Origin: Pseudobacter ginsenosidimutans
Lineage (GTDB): Bacteria; Bacteroidota; Bacteroidia; Chitinophagales; Chitinophagaceae
Length of the DNA stretch: 64,000 nucleotides
Assembly (NCBI RefSeq): GCF_007970185.1
Contig: NZ_CP042431.1
Location: 5,394,001-5,458,000, forward strand
Direction of reading: 5' to 3'
Below, one piece after another: positions 24,148-33,632 of this stretch; the first letter of the stretch is position 1; each line of letters starts with the position of its first letter. The notes beneath the pieces are model-generated. The model saw nothing but the letters and a program-made list of their open reading frames with translations. It ran no database searches and was not told the DNA's origin. The translations under genes were made by a program, and so were the position numbers.

Positions 24148-27100
24148 ATGGGAAAAATCAACTTTCTGCTTCTCTGCCTTTTGTTCAGCCTGCCTGTGGC
24201 TGCCCAAACCCTGAAAGGTAGTGTAACAGACTCCAAAACCGGTGCCCCGGTTGCAGCCACCATCAGTGTGGCAGGTGGCAAGAACGCCTATGCCGCCACT
24301 GACGACAATGGCAATTTCCGCCTCAAAGTTCCCAGTTTAAAAACGAGTAGCATCATGATCACAGCAGTAGGGTATAAATCCCAGCTGCTGGCTCTCGATG
24401 GAAAAGATTCAGTTACCATCAAACTGGTGAACAGTTCTGCTGTGCTGGACGATGTGATCGTGATCGGTTACGGCGCACAACGGAAATCACATCTGACAGG
24501 TGCCATCTCAAAACTCAAGAATGAAAACCTGGATGAGATCCCTACCAGCAGTCTCGACAGAGCGCTGATCGGAAAGATCGCAGGCGTTACCGTTCAGAAT
24601 CTCAGTTCGGAAACAGGCACCAGTCCACGCGTTCGCGTTCGCGGACTAAGTTCCATCAGCGCCAATTCCGATCCGCTGGTGGTGGTGGACGGGCATCCGG
24701 TCCCTGATGGATTGAGTATGGTGAACCCCTTCGATGTGGAGTCTGTGGAAGTATTGAAAGACGCGGCATCTGCAGCGATCTATGGATCCAGAGGCGCCAA
24801 TGGAGTGATCATCATCACTACCAAAAGCGGCAAGACCAATAAACCACGTTATACAGTTAAAGCTTATACCGGTGTGAAGTCGGCTTACAAACTGCATCCG
24901 ATCATGAGCACCACTGACTATACGGAAAAGCTCTACAGGGAAGCGGCGCTGCGCGAAAACGATCCAACAGTTTCGGCGGCAGATAAGAATCTCGTAACAC
25001 CGCAGGAGCTGGCAAGATACCTGGTAGAAAGCACACTGCGCAACGGACAGGGAACAGACTGGCAGAATGAAGCCATGCAGGATGCCAGGATGCAGAATGT
25101 GCAGATCGGTGTTTCAGGTGGCAAAGAGATCCGTTATTATGTTTCCGGTAACTACCAGCATGATGAGGGTATCATGATCCACAACTCATACGATCGCATC
25201 AACATGAAGGCCAAGATCGATGGTAATCTCAGCAAGGCCGTGAAGTTTGGTATCAACTTCAATCCTTCCTATACCAAAACCGAACTGCCTGCTGTTAATT
25301 TTACGGATTACTATCGTTTTTATTCAGGACTTCCTGTTAAACATACGGCGGCCACTGCAGCTTTCGTGAACCAGAATCCAACATGGGCGAATATACGTCA
25401 GGGCGACTGGGCTCAGCCTGCACATTTCTCCAACCTGGCCTACCAGGGATACCTGCCTGATGGCTCCTTCTATAACAGTTATGATGAACCGAACCTGACC
25501 GAAGGAAAAGTGATCCCTTTTTCTTCCGGTAATAATACGCCACGTTCAGTGGCCGACAGGCAGGAGCGTTATTCCTACAATTATCGCTTACTCACAGGCG
25601 CTGACCTCAGCATCAATTTCATGAAGAACCTGGACCTGAAATCCAGTCTGAGTGTATATTTCAATCAAACTGAGACCAACACTTTCGAAGGAAAGAATTC
25701 AAAACAGGACGGTCTTGCCAACAAAGGCATTCAAAATATCCGCAGGATGATCGACCTGCTATGGGAGAATACACTGAACTATAACAAGAGCTTTGGTGAT
25801 CATAACTTCACCGGTTTGCTCGGTTTCACGGCGCAGAAGACAAATACCAGCGAGAACCAGATCACTGGTATGAACCTGCCTACGGACGATATCAAAACTC
25901 TGAATCTCGCTACGGCCATCGATATGTCGGGAACCTATACACTCAGAACACCGGTTGGTCTTTTGAGTTATCTCGGCCGTGTCACTTACGATTACAAAGG
26001 TAAATACCTGATGTCTGCTTCACTGCGTACAGACGGTAGCGGCTATTTCCCGAAAGGACATAAATACGGATGGTTCCCTGCAGCATCACTCGGCTGGAGG
26101 ATCAGCAGCGAGCCTTTCATGGAAAATATCGACTGGCTCAGCAACCTGAAGCTCCGCACCAGTTACGGCGCCACCGGTAATAACAGGATTGAGCCCTTCG
26201 CTTACCTGGAATTGCTGAACCCTGCCAACTATTCCTTTGGCGGCGGCACTGGTACTGTCAATAACGGACAGGCGCCCAACAATGATGTGTTGCCCAATAT
26301 CCTTACCTGGGAAAGGACCTTCCAATACAATGCCGGCATCGATGCGGGACTGTTCAAAGACCGCATCACCATGAGCCTCGAATATTATAACGGCACAACT
26401 GATCGCCTGCTGTTCAAACAAGGCACCATGAGCTTTTCCGGTTCCAACCAGTACTGGAACAATATCGGGAAAGTAAGGAACGAAGGATTCGAGATCGAGC
26501 TCACTTCACACAACGTGAAGAACAAGAACATCGAATGGTCTACCTCCATTAATCTTTCTGCCAATAAGAATACATTGCTCGATCTCGGTGGAGAGCCGCA
26601 TCAGTACAATATCGGCGAGCGCCAGGAAACCTATGCAGCTTTTCCAGGCGGTCCTTCCATTCAGTTCTTTGGCTACAAGACCGATGGTGTCTGGCTTTCC
26701 GATGCGGATATCGTCAAGGCACAGGCCGAAGGATATAAGAGTGATGCCTTTTCAAAATATTTCGTAGCAGGCGGATTGAAGCTGGTTGATGTGAATGGTG
26801 ATAAGAATATCGATGAAAAAGACAGGACCACATTAGGGTCTCCCTTCCCTGATTTCACCTGGGGCTTTGTGAACAATGTGAAGTACAAGGGCTTTGACCT
26901 GAATGTGGTGATCCAGGGCGTACAGGGAAACAAGATCCTGAATGGCGATGCTTTTTACAATGAATCCAGGTTTTTCAACAAGAGCTACAATACTGGATCA
27001 CGCTGGGTCAGCGCCGCCAATCCCGGTGATGGCAAAACGCCATACGCAACCAACGGTGTAGACTGGATGGTGACAGATTATGTAATTGAAGACGGTTCTT

Positions 27101-27354
27101 ATGCGGCTTTGCGTAGCGTGATCCTCGGATATACAGCTCCTGCAAAACTGGTGAAAAGACTGAAGCTCGGCAATGTCCGCTTTTATGCTGCGGGCGAGAA
27201 CCTGCTGTTCGTATGGGCAAAGAACTACCGCGGTGTGAACCCCGAAGCCCGGACAACTTCAGGCGTTTATGGATCACCGTTGATAGATGGCTACCAGCGC
27301 GGCGGTTTCCCCATGAGCAGAACTGTAACATTCGGTGTTGACATTCTTTTTTAA
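24148..27354 (+). CDS. SusC/RagA-type TonB-dependent outer-membrane transporter of the alginate locus
   Basis: A 1068-residue protein with a signal peptide (MGKINFLLLCLLFSLPVAAQ). A carboxypeptidase-like N-terminal extension follows (LKGSVTDSKTGAPVAATISV), then the TonB-box/plug region (VIVIGYGAQRKSHLTGAIS, then VRVRGLSSISANSDPLVVVDGHPV and SAAIYGSRGANGVIIITTKSG), which is diagnostic of SusC. The 22-strand barrel makes up the rest, ending in FGVDILF with a terminal Phe. It imports oligosaccharides across the outer membrane together with the SusD lipoprotein encoded 19 bp downstream, powered by TonB. Because the same operon carries PL6 and PL17 lyases, the cargo is taken to be alginate oligosaccharides. 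It is the first gene of the operon, directly behind the GntR-type operator. Confidence 0.95.
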   Translation: MGKINFLLLCLLFSLPVAAQTLKGSVTDSKTGAPVAATISVAGGKNAYAATDDNGNFRLKVPSLKTSSIMITAVGYKSQLLALDGKDSVTIKLVNSSAVLDDVIVIGYGAQRKSHLTGAISKLKNENLDEIPTSSLDRALIGKIAGVTVQNLSSETGTSPRVRVRGLSSISANSDPLVVVDGHPVPDGLSMVNPFDVESVEVLKDAASAAIYGSRGANGVIIITTKSGKTNKPRYTVKAYTGVKSAYKLHPIMSTTDYTEKLYREAALRENDPTVSAADKNLVTPQELARYLVESTLRNGQGTDWQNEAMQDARMQNVQIGVSGGKEIRYYVSGNYQHDEGIMIHNSYDRINMKAKIDGNLSKAVKFGINFNPSYTKTELPAVNFTDYYRFYSGLPVKHTAATAAFVNQNPTWANIRQGDWAQPAHFSNLAYQGYLPDGSFYNSYDEPNLTEGKVIPFSSGNNTPRSVADRQERYSYNYRLLTGADLSINFMKNLDLKSSLSVYFNQTETNTFEGKNSKQDGLANKGIQNIRRMIDLLWENTLNYNKSFGDHNFTGLLGFTAQKTNTSENQITGMNLPTDDIKTLNLATAIDMSGTYTLRTPVGLLSYLGRVTYDYKGKYLMSASLRTDGSGYFPKGHKYGWFPAASLGWRISSEPFMENIDWLSNLKLRTSYGATGNNRIEPFAYLELLNPANYSFGGGTGTVNNGQAPNNDVLPNILTWERTFQYNAGIDAGLFKDRITMSLEYYNGTTDRLLFKQGTMSFSGSNQYWNNIGKVRNEGFEIELTSHNVKNKNIEWSTSINLSANKNTLLDLGGEPHQYNIGERQETYAAFPGGPSIQFFGYKTDGVWLSDADIVKAQAEGYKSDAFSKYFVAGGLKLVDVNGDKNIDEKDRTTLGSPFPDFTWGFVNNVKYKGFDLNVVIQGVQGNKILNGDAFYNESRFFNKSYNTGSRWVSAANPGDGKTPYATNGVDWMVTDYVIEDGSYAALRSVILGYTAPAKLVKRLKLGNVRFYAAGENLLFVWAKNYRGVNPEARTTSGVYGSPLIDGYQRGGFPMSRTVTFGVDILF

Positions 27355-27373
27355 CCAGCATCAAACTACAATC

Positions 27374-28945
27374 ATGAAAGCATTTAAATATATCCTTCCG
27401 ATCGCTCTCCTTGCTACAGGCATCTCGTCCTGCAGCAAGATCATCGATCTGAAACCGGAATCAAACGTTACCGTTGACCAGTATTACAGGAACTATGACG
27501 AGGTGAAAGCCGCTCTGACAGGAGCTTACAACGGTATGCAGGGGCCACTCAAAAATGAATGGAGCCTTACCGAGCTTCGCTCAGATATCAGCAAGCAGGG
27601 CGCTCCCAACAGTACTGCCGTTGCCAATATCAATTACAATAACCTGAATACCTATTTACAGAGCTCTATACACCCGGGCGTATACGATTACTGGTTTGCT
27701 GCTTATAAGAATATCCGCAGCGCCAATTATGTGCTCAGAAGCCTGGGCGTGAAATATGAGAATGGCCAGACCACCATGGGCGAGGGAACGGCAGTGATGA
27801 CGGAAGATCAGAAAAAACAACTGGCGGGTGAAGCCCTCTTCATCAGGGCATATCATTATTACAACCTCGTCAGATTGTATGGCGGCATCTTCATCATCGT
27901 TGATCAGCAAACACCTGCGCAGGTGAAGAAGATCCCACGCTCATCTGTAGCCGATGTATTGAATTTCATTGAAGCCGACCTGGAAGCTGCTGTTGGGTTC
28001 CTCCCCACAGTGCCTTACAGTGCACAGAAAACGGAAGACCTGGGGCATGTTACCAAATGGGCTGCAGAAAGCCTGCTGGCAAAACTCTATCTTCAGCTCA
28101 ATAAGAAAGCGGAAGCCCTCACGCTCCTGAACGACGTGATCGATAACAGTGGTCATGATCTCCTGCCTTCTTATGCTGATGTATTTTCTGTTGCCAACGA
28201 AGTAAATAAAGAGATCATATTTGCTGTCCGCTACAAATCCGGTGGGGCAGGGCTGGGCAACCATATGGCCAATTCCTTTGCGGCCCTGAACAGCGGCAGC
28301 ACTATCGTTAATGGAAATGGTTCGGGTTTGAATTATCCTACCGCCAATATGGAAGCGAAATACATTGCTCCCGCTACAGGATTTGTTGACAAGCGCAAAG
28401 CAGCTACTATCGACAGGTACAATGCACTGACTTACGTGAAGAAATTCATTTCCCCTGTGATGGTGAAAGATGATGCAGAGAACGATTTTCCCGTGCTGCG
28501 CTTTTCCGATGTACTGCTGCTGAAGGCTGAAGCCCTGGGCTTTACCCCTGAAGCAGTGGCCCTCATCAACCGGGTACGTGCAAGGGCAGGAGCCGGTGCT
28601 TATCCCGGCGCAGGTAATTTCAATGCGCAGTTCTATCTCTACCCGGAGTCTGGCGCTGAGGCCATCACGGCCGATAATTTCATTTACAAATTGCTGGAGG
28701 AAAGAAGAATCGAGCTGGCCTTCGAGAACCATCGTCTGTTTGATCTGCATCGTACCGGCAAGTTCATAGAGCTGATGGAACTGTATTACGAATCGGAGTA
28801 CGATAGCCATTACAAAAGGTTCAAACCTGCCGTTCCGCTGCAGGAGCTGAAAGATAACCTGGCGGTACGTCCCTTGCTACCGATCCCGCAACGCGAGCTT
28901 GATACGAACAATGAGATCGAGATCGGTCAAAACGATGGCTACTAA
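27374..28945 (+). CDS. SusD/RagB-type surface lipoprotein of the alginate locus
   Basis: A 523-residue lipoprotein. The ATG at 27374 is the true start because it opens the signal peptide MKAFKYILPIALLATGISSC with lipobox ISSC. The N-terminus (KIIDLKPESNVTVDQYYRNYDEVKAALTGAYNGMQ) and the TPR-rich core (LAGEALFIRAYHYYNLVRLYGGIFIIV) are the SusD hallmarks; the C-terminal part has the conserved LLEERRIELAFENHRLFDLHR and ends with PIPQRELDTN. It caps the SusC barrel and binds the glycan at the cell surface. Spacing of 19 bp after SusC and 30 bp before the next lipoprotein fits one operon. Confidence 0.95.
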   Translation: MKAFKYILPIALLATGISSCSKIIDLKPESNVTVDQYYRNYDEVKAALTGAYNGMQGPLKNEWSLTELRSDISKQGAPNSTAVANINYNNLNTYLQSSIHPGVYDYWFAAYKNIRSANYVLRSLGVKYENGQTTMGEGTAVMTEDQKKQLAGEALFIRAYHYYNLVRLYGGIFIIVDQQTPAQVKKIPRSSVADVLNFIEADLEAAVGFLPTVPYSAQKTEDLGHVTKWAAESLLAKLYLQLNKKAEALTLLNDVIDNSGHDLLPSYADVFSVANEVNKEIIFAVRYKSGGAGLGNHMANSFAALNSGSTIVNGNGSGLNYPTANMEAKYIAPATGFVDKRKAATIDRYNALTYVKKFISPVMVKDDAENDFPVLRFSDVLLLKAEALGFTPEAVALINRVRARAGAGAYPGAGNFNAQFYLYPESGAEAITADNFIYKLLEERRIELAFENHRLFDLHRTGKFIELMELYYESEYDSHYKRFKPAVPLQELKDNLAVRPLLPIPQRELDTNNEIEIGQNDGY

Positions 28946-28975
28946 ACAACCCTTAATCACACTGAACGCAGTCAT

Positions 28976-30547
28976 ATGAAATCATTACTCAAACTATTGT
29001 CGTTACTGCCTTTGCTGCTGCTGGTGATGTGTAAGAAAAAAGATACACTGATCCCTGAGGGAACGCTCACTGCAAAGGATTATGTATACAATAATGCCAT
29101 CAAGAGATTTGAACCTGATGAAACTGTAAGTGGTTCTCTCAGCGCCAATTTTGAAATGAGAACAGTTTACTATTACCTGCAGCGCCAGGGAAAAACAGAT
29201 ACGCTTTTGCAGATCGATTTTCTCAGGAACGATGCAAGCAGCAATTATGAGTTTGCATTGAAATCAGAATCCTGGTCGGGCGTGAACATGAATGGCTCCA
29301 AAGGCTTGAAAGTGCTGGCTGTAAGGGATAATAATACGAGTATCGAGAAGATCATTGCCATTAATTATTTCGATCCCGCTGCACCGGTAGTGGGCGAAGT
29401 GCCGGAAACAATCACTCCCAATCTCACAGGCGTAACCGCTATCACCGGCAAGATCACATCGCCCACAGGAATTGCAAAAGTGGACATTTTCGACAATGCC
29501 AATGGTGACTTCGAGCTGGTAGGCACTGTTCCCGGTAACAATGCAAAGGACCTCCAACTGAACTACCAGTATGAATACAATGACGGCGCAGGCCAGCTTA
29601 AGATCGAGGTAACGGACATTTATGGCTTAAAAGCTGAAAAAGTTGTACAGTTTGTAAATATTCCTTTCAAACCAGTGATTACTTTTGCATCAACCACTTT
29701 GAAGGTGGCATTGCCGGATGGAACACCGGAGGTGAAGGGAACTATCAAGTCTTTCACCGCCCTTACTACCGTGAATGCCTACGTGGTAACGGCTGGTGGC
29801 AGCACCCTGCACCAGGTGGTAACACCCGAGCTGGAAAACAGCGTACCCAATGAATTCAATTATAGTTTTACGGTAACAAGCTTCCCCTTTGCTGAAAATG
29901 TGACCAGCTGCAGACTGGAAGTGACTGATGCTACCGGTACATCCACCGCCAATGCAAATGTGCAAATCCTGCCGTATTACTACTGGAAGAACCTGACCAT
30001 GATGGCGCAGGGTAATGCCACCACCACATCGTCCACCTGTTTCTTTACGGGCGATCTGGCTGATCCGCTGATCGGGCCCTGTGATGCGAATGCTAACCCT
30101 GAGCTGCATACGAAGATCGATTTCGCGATCTTCACCAACAGTACGCCATTGCTGGCATTCCAGAATCCGTCGAATATTTCGTCTGGTACGCTCACAACCT
30201 TCAAGTGCAATGGCACCAACTGGGATCCGCCGTTGCCGAATGCCACCACCCTGATGAAAACAACTTTCAGGGTACTGACAGATGCACAGGATGCATTGTT
30301 GCGTCCCAGGCTGGAAGCGATGAGCATGGATGACCTGAGCGATGCATTCTTTACCGGTGTGCAGGCCCCCACTGCCAGCGCGCCCAACAGCGGCACGTTC
30401 AGGGAGAACTCCCTGCTCTATGTGAAAGCAGTGACCCAGGCCGGCGTAACGAAGAATATCCTGATCAGAGTGGTGAACGTGAATGTTGTGGCCGTGCCCA
30501 ACCAGGCAACTTCCACCATCACTTTCGATATATTGAAGCAAAAGTAA
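28976..30547 (+). CDS. Surface glycan-binding-type lipoprotein, SusE/F position
   Basis: A 523-residue lipoprotein with signal peptide MKSLLKLLSLLPLLLLVMC and mature start CKKKD; Met at -1 of the lipobox is unusual. The mature part appears to be several beta-sandwich domains in tandem (Ig-like strands such as VVGEVPETITPNLTGVTAITG and FKPVITFASTTLKVALPDG), then a C-terminal domain from ~330 beginning YYYWKNLTMMAQG. No enzyme motif is recognised. The place directly after SusD is that of SusE/SusF-like surface glycan-binding proteins, which are poorly conserved in sequence. Alginate binding is inferred from the locus only. Confidence 0.65.
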   Translation: MKSLLKLLSLLPLLLLVMCKKKDTLIPEGTLTAKDYVYNNAIKRFEPDETVSGSLSANFEMRTVYYYLQRQGKTDTLLQIDFLRNDASSNYEFALKSESWSGVNMNGSKGLKVLAVRDNNTSIEKIIAINYFDPAAPVVGEVPETITPNLTGVTAITGKITSPTGIAKVDIFDNANGDFELVGTVPGNNAKDLQLNYQYEYNDGAGQLKIEVTDIYGLKAEKVVQFVNIPFKPVITFASTTLKVALPDGTPEVKGTIKSFTALTTVNAYVVTAGGSTLHQVVTPELENSVPNEFNYSFTVTSFPFAENVTSCRLEVTDATGTSTANANVQILPYYYWKNLTMMAQGNATTTSSTCFFTGDLADPLIGPCDANANPELHTKIDFAIFTNSTPLLAFQNPSNISSGTLTTFKCNGTNWDPPLPNATTLMKTTFRVLTDAQDALLRPRLEAMSMDDLSDAFFTGVQAPTASAPNSGTFRENSLLYVKAVTQAGVTKNILIRVVNVNVVAVPNQATSTITFDILKQK

Positions 30548-30557
30548 AACAACAAAT

Positions 30558-31280
30558 ATGGCTCAATCTTCTATCATTGAAACCATTAAAGCTATCGAAG
30601 TAGAATCCCCGGTAGACAAGATCATCCGGCAGTTGAAGCAACTGATGAGCGACGGGCACCTGAAGCCCGGCGACCGCCTGCCGGCGGAACGCATCCTGGC
30701 CGAGAAGTTCGGCGTGGGCAGAACCTATGTGCGCGATGCCATCCGCAAACTGGAATTCTACGGGCTCCTCAAAACTTCGCCCCAGAGCGGCACCTACGTG
30801 GCCCATTACAATATCCAGATGATGGAAGGGATCCTGAACGATATCATCAATTTCAATAAGGATGATTTCTCTGCGCTTATTGAAGCGCGTTACTATATGG
30901 AGATCAATGCAGCCAGGCTGGCCGCACAGCGCAGGACCGATGATGATCTCGCTGCCCTCAAAGCTGCGGTGGACGCCTATGATGCAAAGATCAACGCGAG
31001 GGAGAACGCTGTACAGGAAGACATGTTCATTCACCTCCGTATCGCCAATGCGGCCAAGAATTCCGTGATGGAATCCATGCTGCTTTTATTACTGCCTGAT
31101 ATCATCCGCAACATCATCGAAAAGAAGATCTGCGGCGATTACCGGAGCGGTGAAGCAATGGCCGAACACCATGAAATACTGAAAGCTATTGCCGATCAGG
31201 ATGCAGATGCAGCAGGCCTCGCCATGGCCAATCACCTGGACGATATCCTGCGCATCAGCCGGACCAAAACCACCTGGTAA
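30558..31280 (+). CDS. GntR-family transcriptional regulator, FadR/UxuR subfamily
   Basis: A 240-residue regulator. Residues ~14-80 form the GntR winged helix (IIRQLKQLMSDGHLKPGDRLPAERILAEKF, then GRTYVRDAIRKLEFYGLL). Residues ~95-235 are the all-helical FCD ligand domain (ALIEARYYMEINAARLAAQ, FIHLRIANAAKN, AEHHEILKAIADQD), with the Asp/His pattern that binds a metal in this group. FCD regulators of uronate pathways respond to sugar acids such as KDG or hexuronates. The gene lies inside the operon (10 bp after the lipoprotein, 18 bp before PL6), so it would control its own synthesis through the operator at 24052-24069. The inducer is likely a product of alginate breakdown, by inference. Confidence 0.9.
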   Translation: MAQSSIIETIKAIEVESPVDKIIRQLKQLMSDGHLKPGDRLPAERILAEKFGVGRTYVRDAIRKLEFYGLLKTSPQSGTYVAHYNIQMMEGILNDIINFNKDDFSALIEARYYMEINAARLAAQRRTDDDLAALKAAVDAYDAKINARENAVQEDMFIHLRIANAAKNSVMESMLLLLLPDIIRNIIEKKICGDYRSGEAMAEHHEILKAIADQDADAAGLAMANHLDDILRISRTKTTW

Positions 31281-31298
31281 CCTCTAAACACTCAGGCT

Positions 31299-33632
31299 TT
31301 GAAAAAACGAAACAATCCGTTGTTGCTCATCGCAACCCTGCTGCTGGCCATGAACGCAGGTTACAGCCAGCGAATACCCGTGAAAGATAATCAGGAGTTG
31401 AAATCGGCGCTGAATAAAGCAAAGCCGGGAGACAGCATCGTGCTCGCCAATGGCACCTGGAAGGATATGCCATTGTTCATTACCACCAGCGGCTCCGCAG
31501 AAAAGCCCATCGTGATAATGGCAGAAACGCCCGGCGGCGTGAAATGCACCGGCAATTCTTTCATCCGCTTCGGAAGTGATCATGTGACTGTTTCCGGATT
31601 GCATTTTACCGATGGCTATGCCGTGAAGGAGTCCATCGTCGATTTCAGAAAAGGAGACAATCTCGCCAATCATTGCAGGCTCACCCAATGTGTGTTCGAG
31701 AACTTCAGCAAACCCAGCCGGTCTGATGATGATCACTGGATCACGCTCTGGGGAAAGAAGAACCGGATCGATCACTGTGTGATCGGCAATAAGCTCAATA
31801 CAGGCACTACTCTCATTGTTGAGCTGAACGATGAAAGGTCTCAGCACAATGAGCATAGCATAGACAGCAATTATTTCAAGGGCCGTGAACCACTTGGCTC
31901 CAATGGTGGCGAAACCATCCGTATCGGCGTGAGCCGATACTCGCTCACCAGCAGCAATACCCTGGTGCATCACAATTATTTTGAAAGATGCAATGGGGAG
32001 GTGGAGATCATCTCCGTGAAAAGCTGCAACAACCGTCTCACAGAAAACACTTTCTTCGAAAGCGAAGGCGGACTGGTACTTAGACATGGCTCAGGCAATA
32101 TCGTGCTCAACAATATTTTCATCGGTAACAATAAACCCTATACCGGTGGCGTGCGGGTGATCAATCCGGGTCATACCGTTGCCAATAATCTTTTCATAGA
32201 CCTGGCCGGAAAAGGCTTCCATGGCGGTTTTACCGTATTGAATGGTGTGCCCGGTTCTCCATTGAACAGGTATATGCAGGTAACGGATACAGACATTCAT
32301 CATAATACATTCGTGAACTGCAAGACCATCCTTTTCGGCGCGGGAAAAGATGAGGAGCGAACCCTGCCTCCGGCACGGGTAACCTTCAGGGATAATTTCA
32401 TTCAGACCAATAATGCAACGGTGTATGAAGATGCCAATAAAGATGGCGGCATCACGTTCACCAATAATCGCTATTCCGCCAAAACCGTTGCCGCAGCCCC
32501 GGCGGGTTTTGTTGCTGAAAAACCAACGCTCACTGCAATTACCTGGGCTGGTCAGCAATTCAAAATTCCCACCGGGAAATATGGAGCTGATCTCAGTAAA
32601 CTGAACTGGATGAGCGCCGCAAATACCGGCGCCGTCTGGTTCAGGCCGGAGCAGTCTGTTGTCCGCAAGCCCTCCGTGCATACCGTTGCTGCTGCGGACA
32701 GCCAGCAACTGAATGCGATCATCAATAATGCTGCTCCCGGCGATATCATTGAATTGACAGAGGTAGGTTTGTACAAGATCACTGATCCACTGGTGATCAG
32801 CAAGCCGGTAGTGATACAATCAGCTGCCGGCCTTAAAGCAAAGCCTGAGCTGGTGAGCATCGCCACCACTGGTTTGCCCGCTTTTATGGTGATCGAATCC
32901 GGTGGCAGTTTGAATGCCGGTGGAATCATTTTCAACAGCGCCTATGAGAATTATGGTGCGGTGAGATCCGGCATTGCAACGGCCAGCAAACCTACAAGCG
33001 CTCACTATATCCTCAAAGTGGACGGATGCGAATTCATCAATTTTGGCGAGGGTGGTCATGTTTGCATCAAAGCCTCCAAAGGAACTTATGCAGACTCTGT
33101 GCTGATCAGCAATTGCATTTTTCGCAATAATGCCGGTATGGGCATCGATTATGGTGCAGAAAAAGACGACAAAGGCATTTACAACGTAGCCTACATGCGC
33201 GTGGAGAATTCCGTTTTTGCCAATACACTCAGCGGCGCCATCAATGTATACAGGGGTGGGAACGATGAAAGCACTACAGGTCCATCGGTCCATATCAATC
33301 ATTGCACTTTTCATAATGTAGAGAATCGTATGCAGGGAACCGTGGTGAAACTGATCGGAGTGCAGGTGGCCAGCATCACCAACAGTGTGTTCAACTTCAG
33401 TGGCAAAGGCGGCAGGATCATCTGGTTGGAAGAAATGGCCTGGGATGATCTCAAAGTGGATTATTGCAATGTGTACGATAGTGGCCGTATCAGCACCTTC
33501 TTCGGCAAAGCCACCGGCAAAAATATCCGGAACAGGAAACCATCGTTCAAAGACGCTGCCAGCAATGATTTCAGGCTGGCGCAAACCAACGGCCTAATTG
33601 GTAACGACAATAAGCCGATGGGTGTACTCTAA
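31299..33632 (+). CDS. PL6-family alginate lyase, two-domain type
   Basis: A 777-residue exported enzyme that starts with TTG at 31299; no in-frame ATG upstream of the signal peptide (MKKRNNPLLLIATLLLAMNAGYSQ) exists, so the TTG is well supported. Two right-handed beta-helix halves (~25-410 and ~450-775) match AlyGC-like PL6 enzymes. The active-site pattern is complete: Glu205 in NGGETIRIG, Glu234 and Glu236 in NGEVEIISV, Lys241 (base) and Arg262 (acid) 21 residues later in LRHGSGN, the same spacing as Lys220/Arg241 in characterised PL6 lyases. It cleaves alginate by beta-elimination in the periplasm or at the surface. Its stop overlaps the start of the PL17 gene by one base. Confidence 0.92.
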   Translation: MKKRNNPLLLIATLLLAMNAGYSQRIPVKDNQELKSALNKAKPGDSIVLANGTWKDMPLFITTSGSAEKPIVIMAETPGGVKCTGNSFIRFGSDHVTVSGLHFTDGYAVKESIVDFRKGDNLANHCRLTQCVFENFSKPSRSDDDHWITLWGKKNRIDHCVIGNKLNTGTTLIVELNDERSQHNEHSIDSNYFKGREPLGSNGGETIRIGVSRYSLTSSNTLVHHNYFERCNGEVEIISVKSCNNRLTENTFFESEGGLVLRHGSGNIVLNNIFIGNNKPYTGGVRVINPGHTVANNLFIDLAGKGFHGGFTVLNGVPGSPLNRYMQVTDTDIHHNTFVNCKTILFGAGKDEERTLPPARVTFRDNFIQTNNATVYEDANKDGGITFTNNRYSAKTVAAAPAGFVAEKPTLTAITWAGQQFKIPTGKYGADLSKLNWMSAANTGAVWFRPEQSVVRKPSVHTVAAADSQQLNAIINNAAPGDIIELTEVGLYKITDPLVISKPVVIQSAAGLKAKPELVSIATTGLPAFMVIESGGSLNAGGIIFNSAYENYGAVRSGIATASKPTSAHYILKVDGCEFINFGEGGHVCIKASKGTYADSVLISNCIFRNNAGMGIDYGAEKDDKGIYNVAYMRVENSVFANTLSGAINVYRGGNDESTTGPSVHINHCTFHNVENRMQGTVVKLIGVQVASITNSVFNFSGKGGRIIWLEEMAWDDLKVDYCNVYDSGRISTFFGKATGKNIRNRKPSFKDAASNDFRLAQTNGLIGNDNKPMGVL

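Noticed and set aside
23720-24221. Short plus-strand frames of 75 and 89 codons before the SusC gene
   Set aside because: No signal peptide, motif or gene-like composition; the second overlaps the SusC signal peptide and the operator/promoter region.
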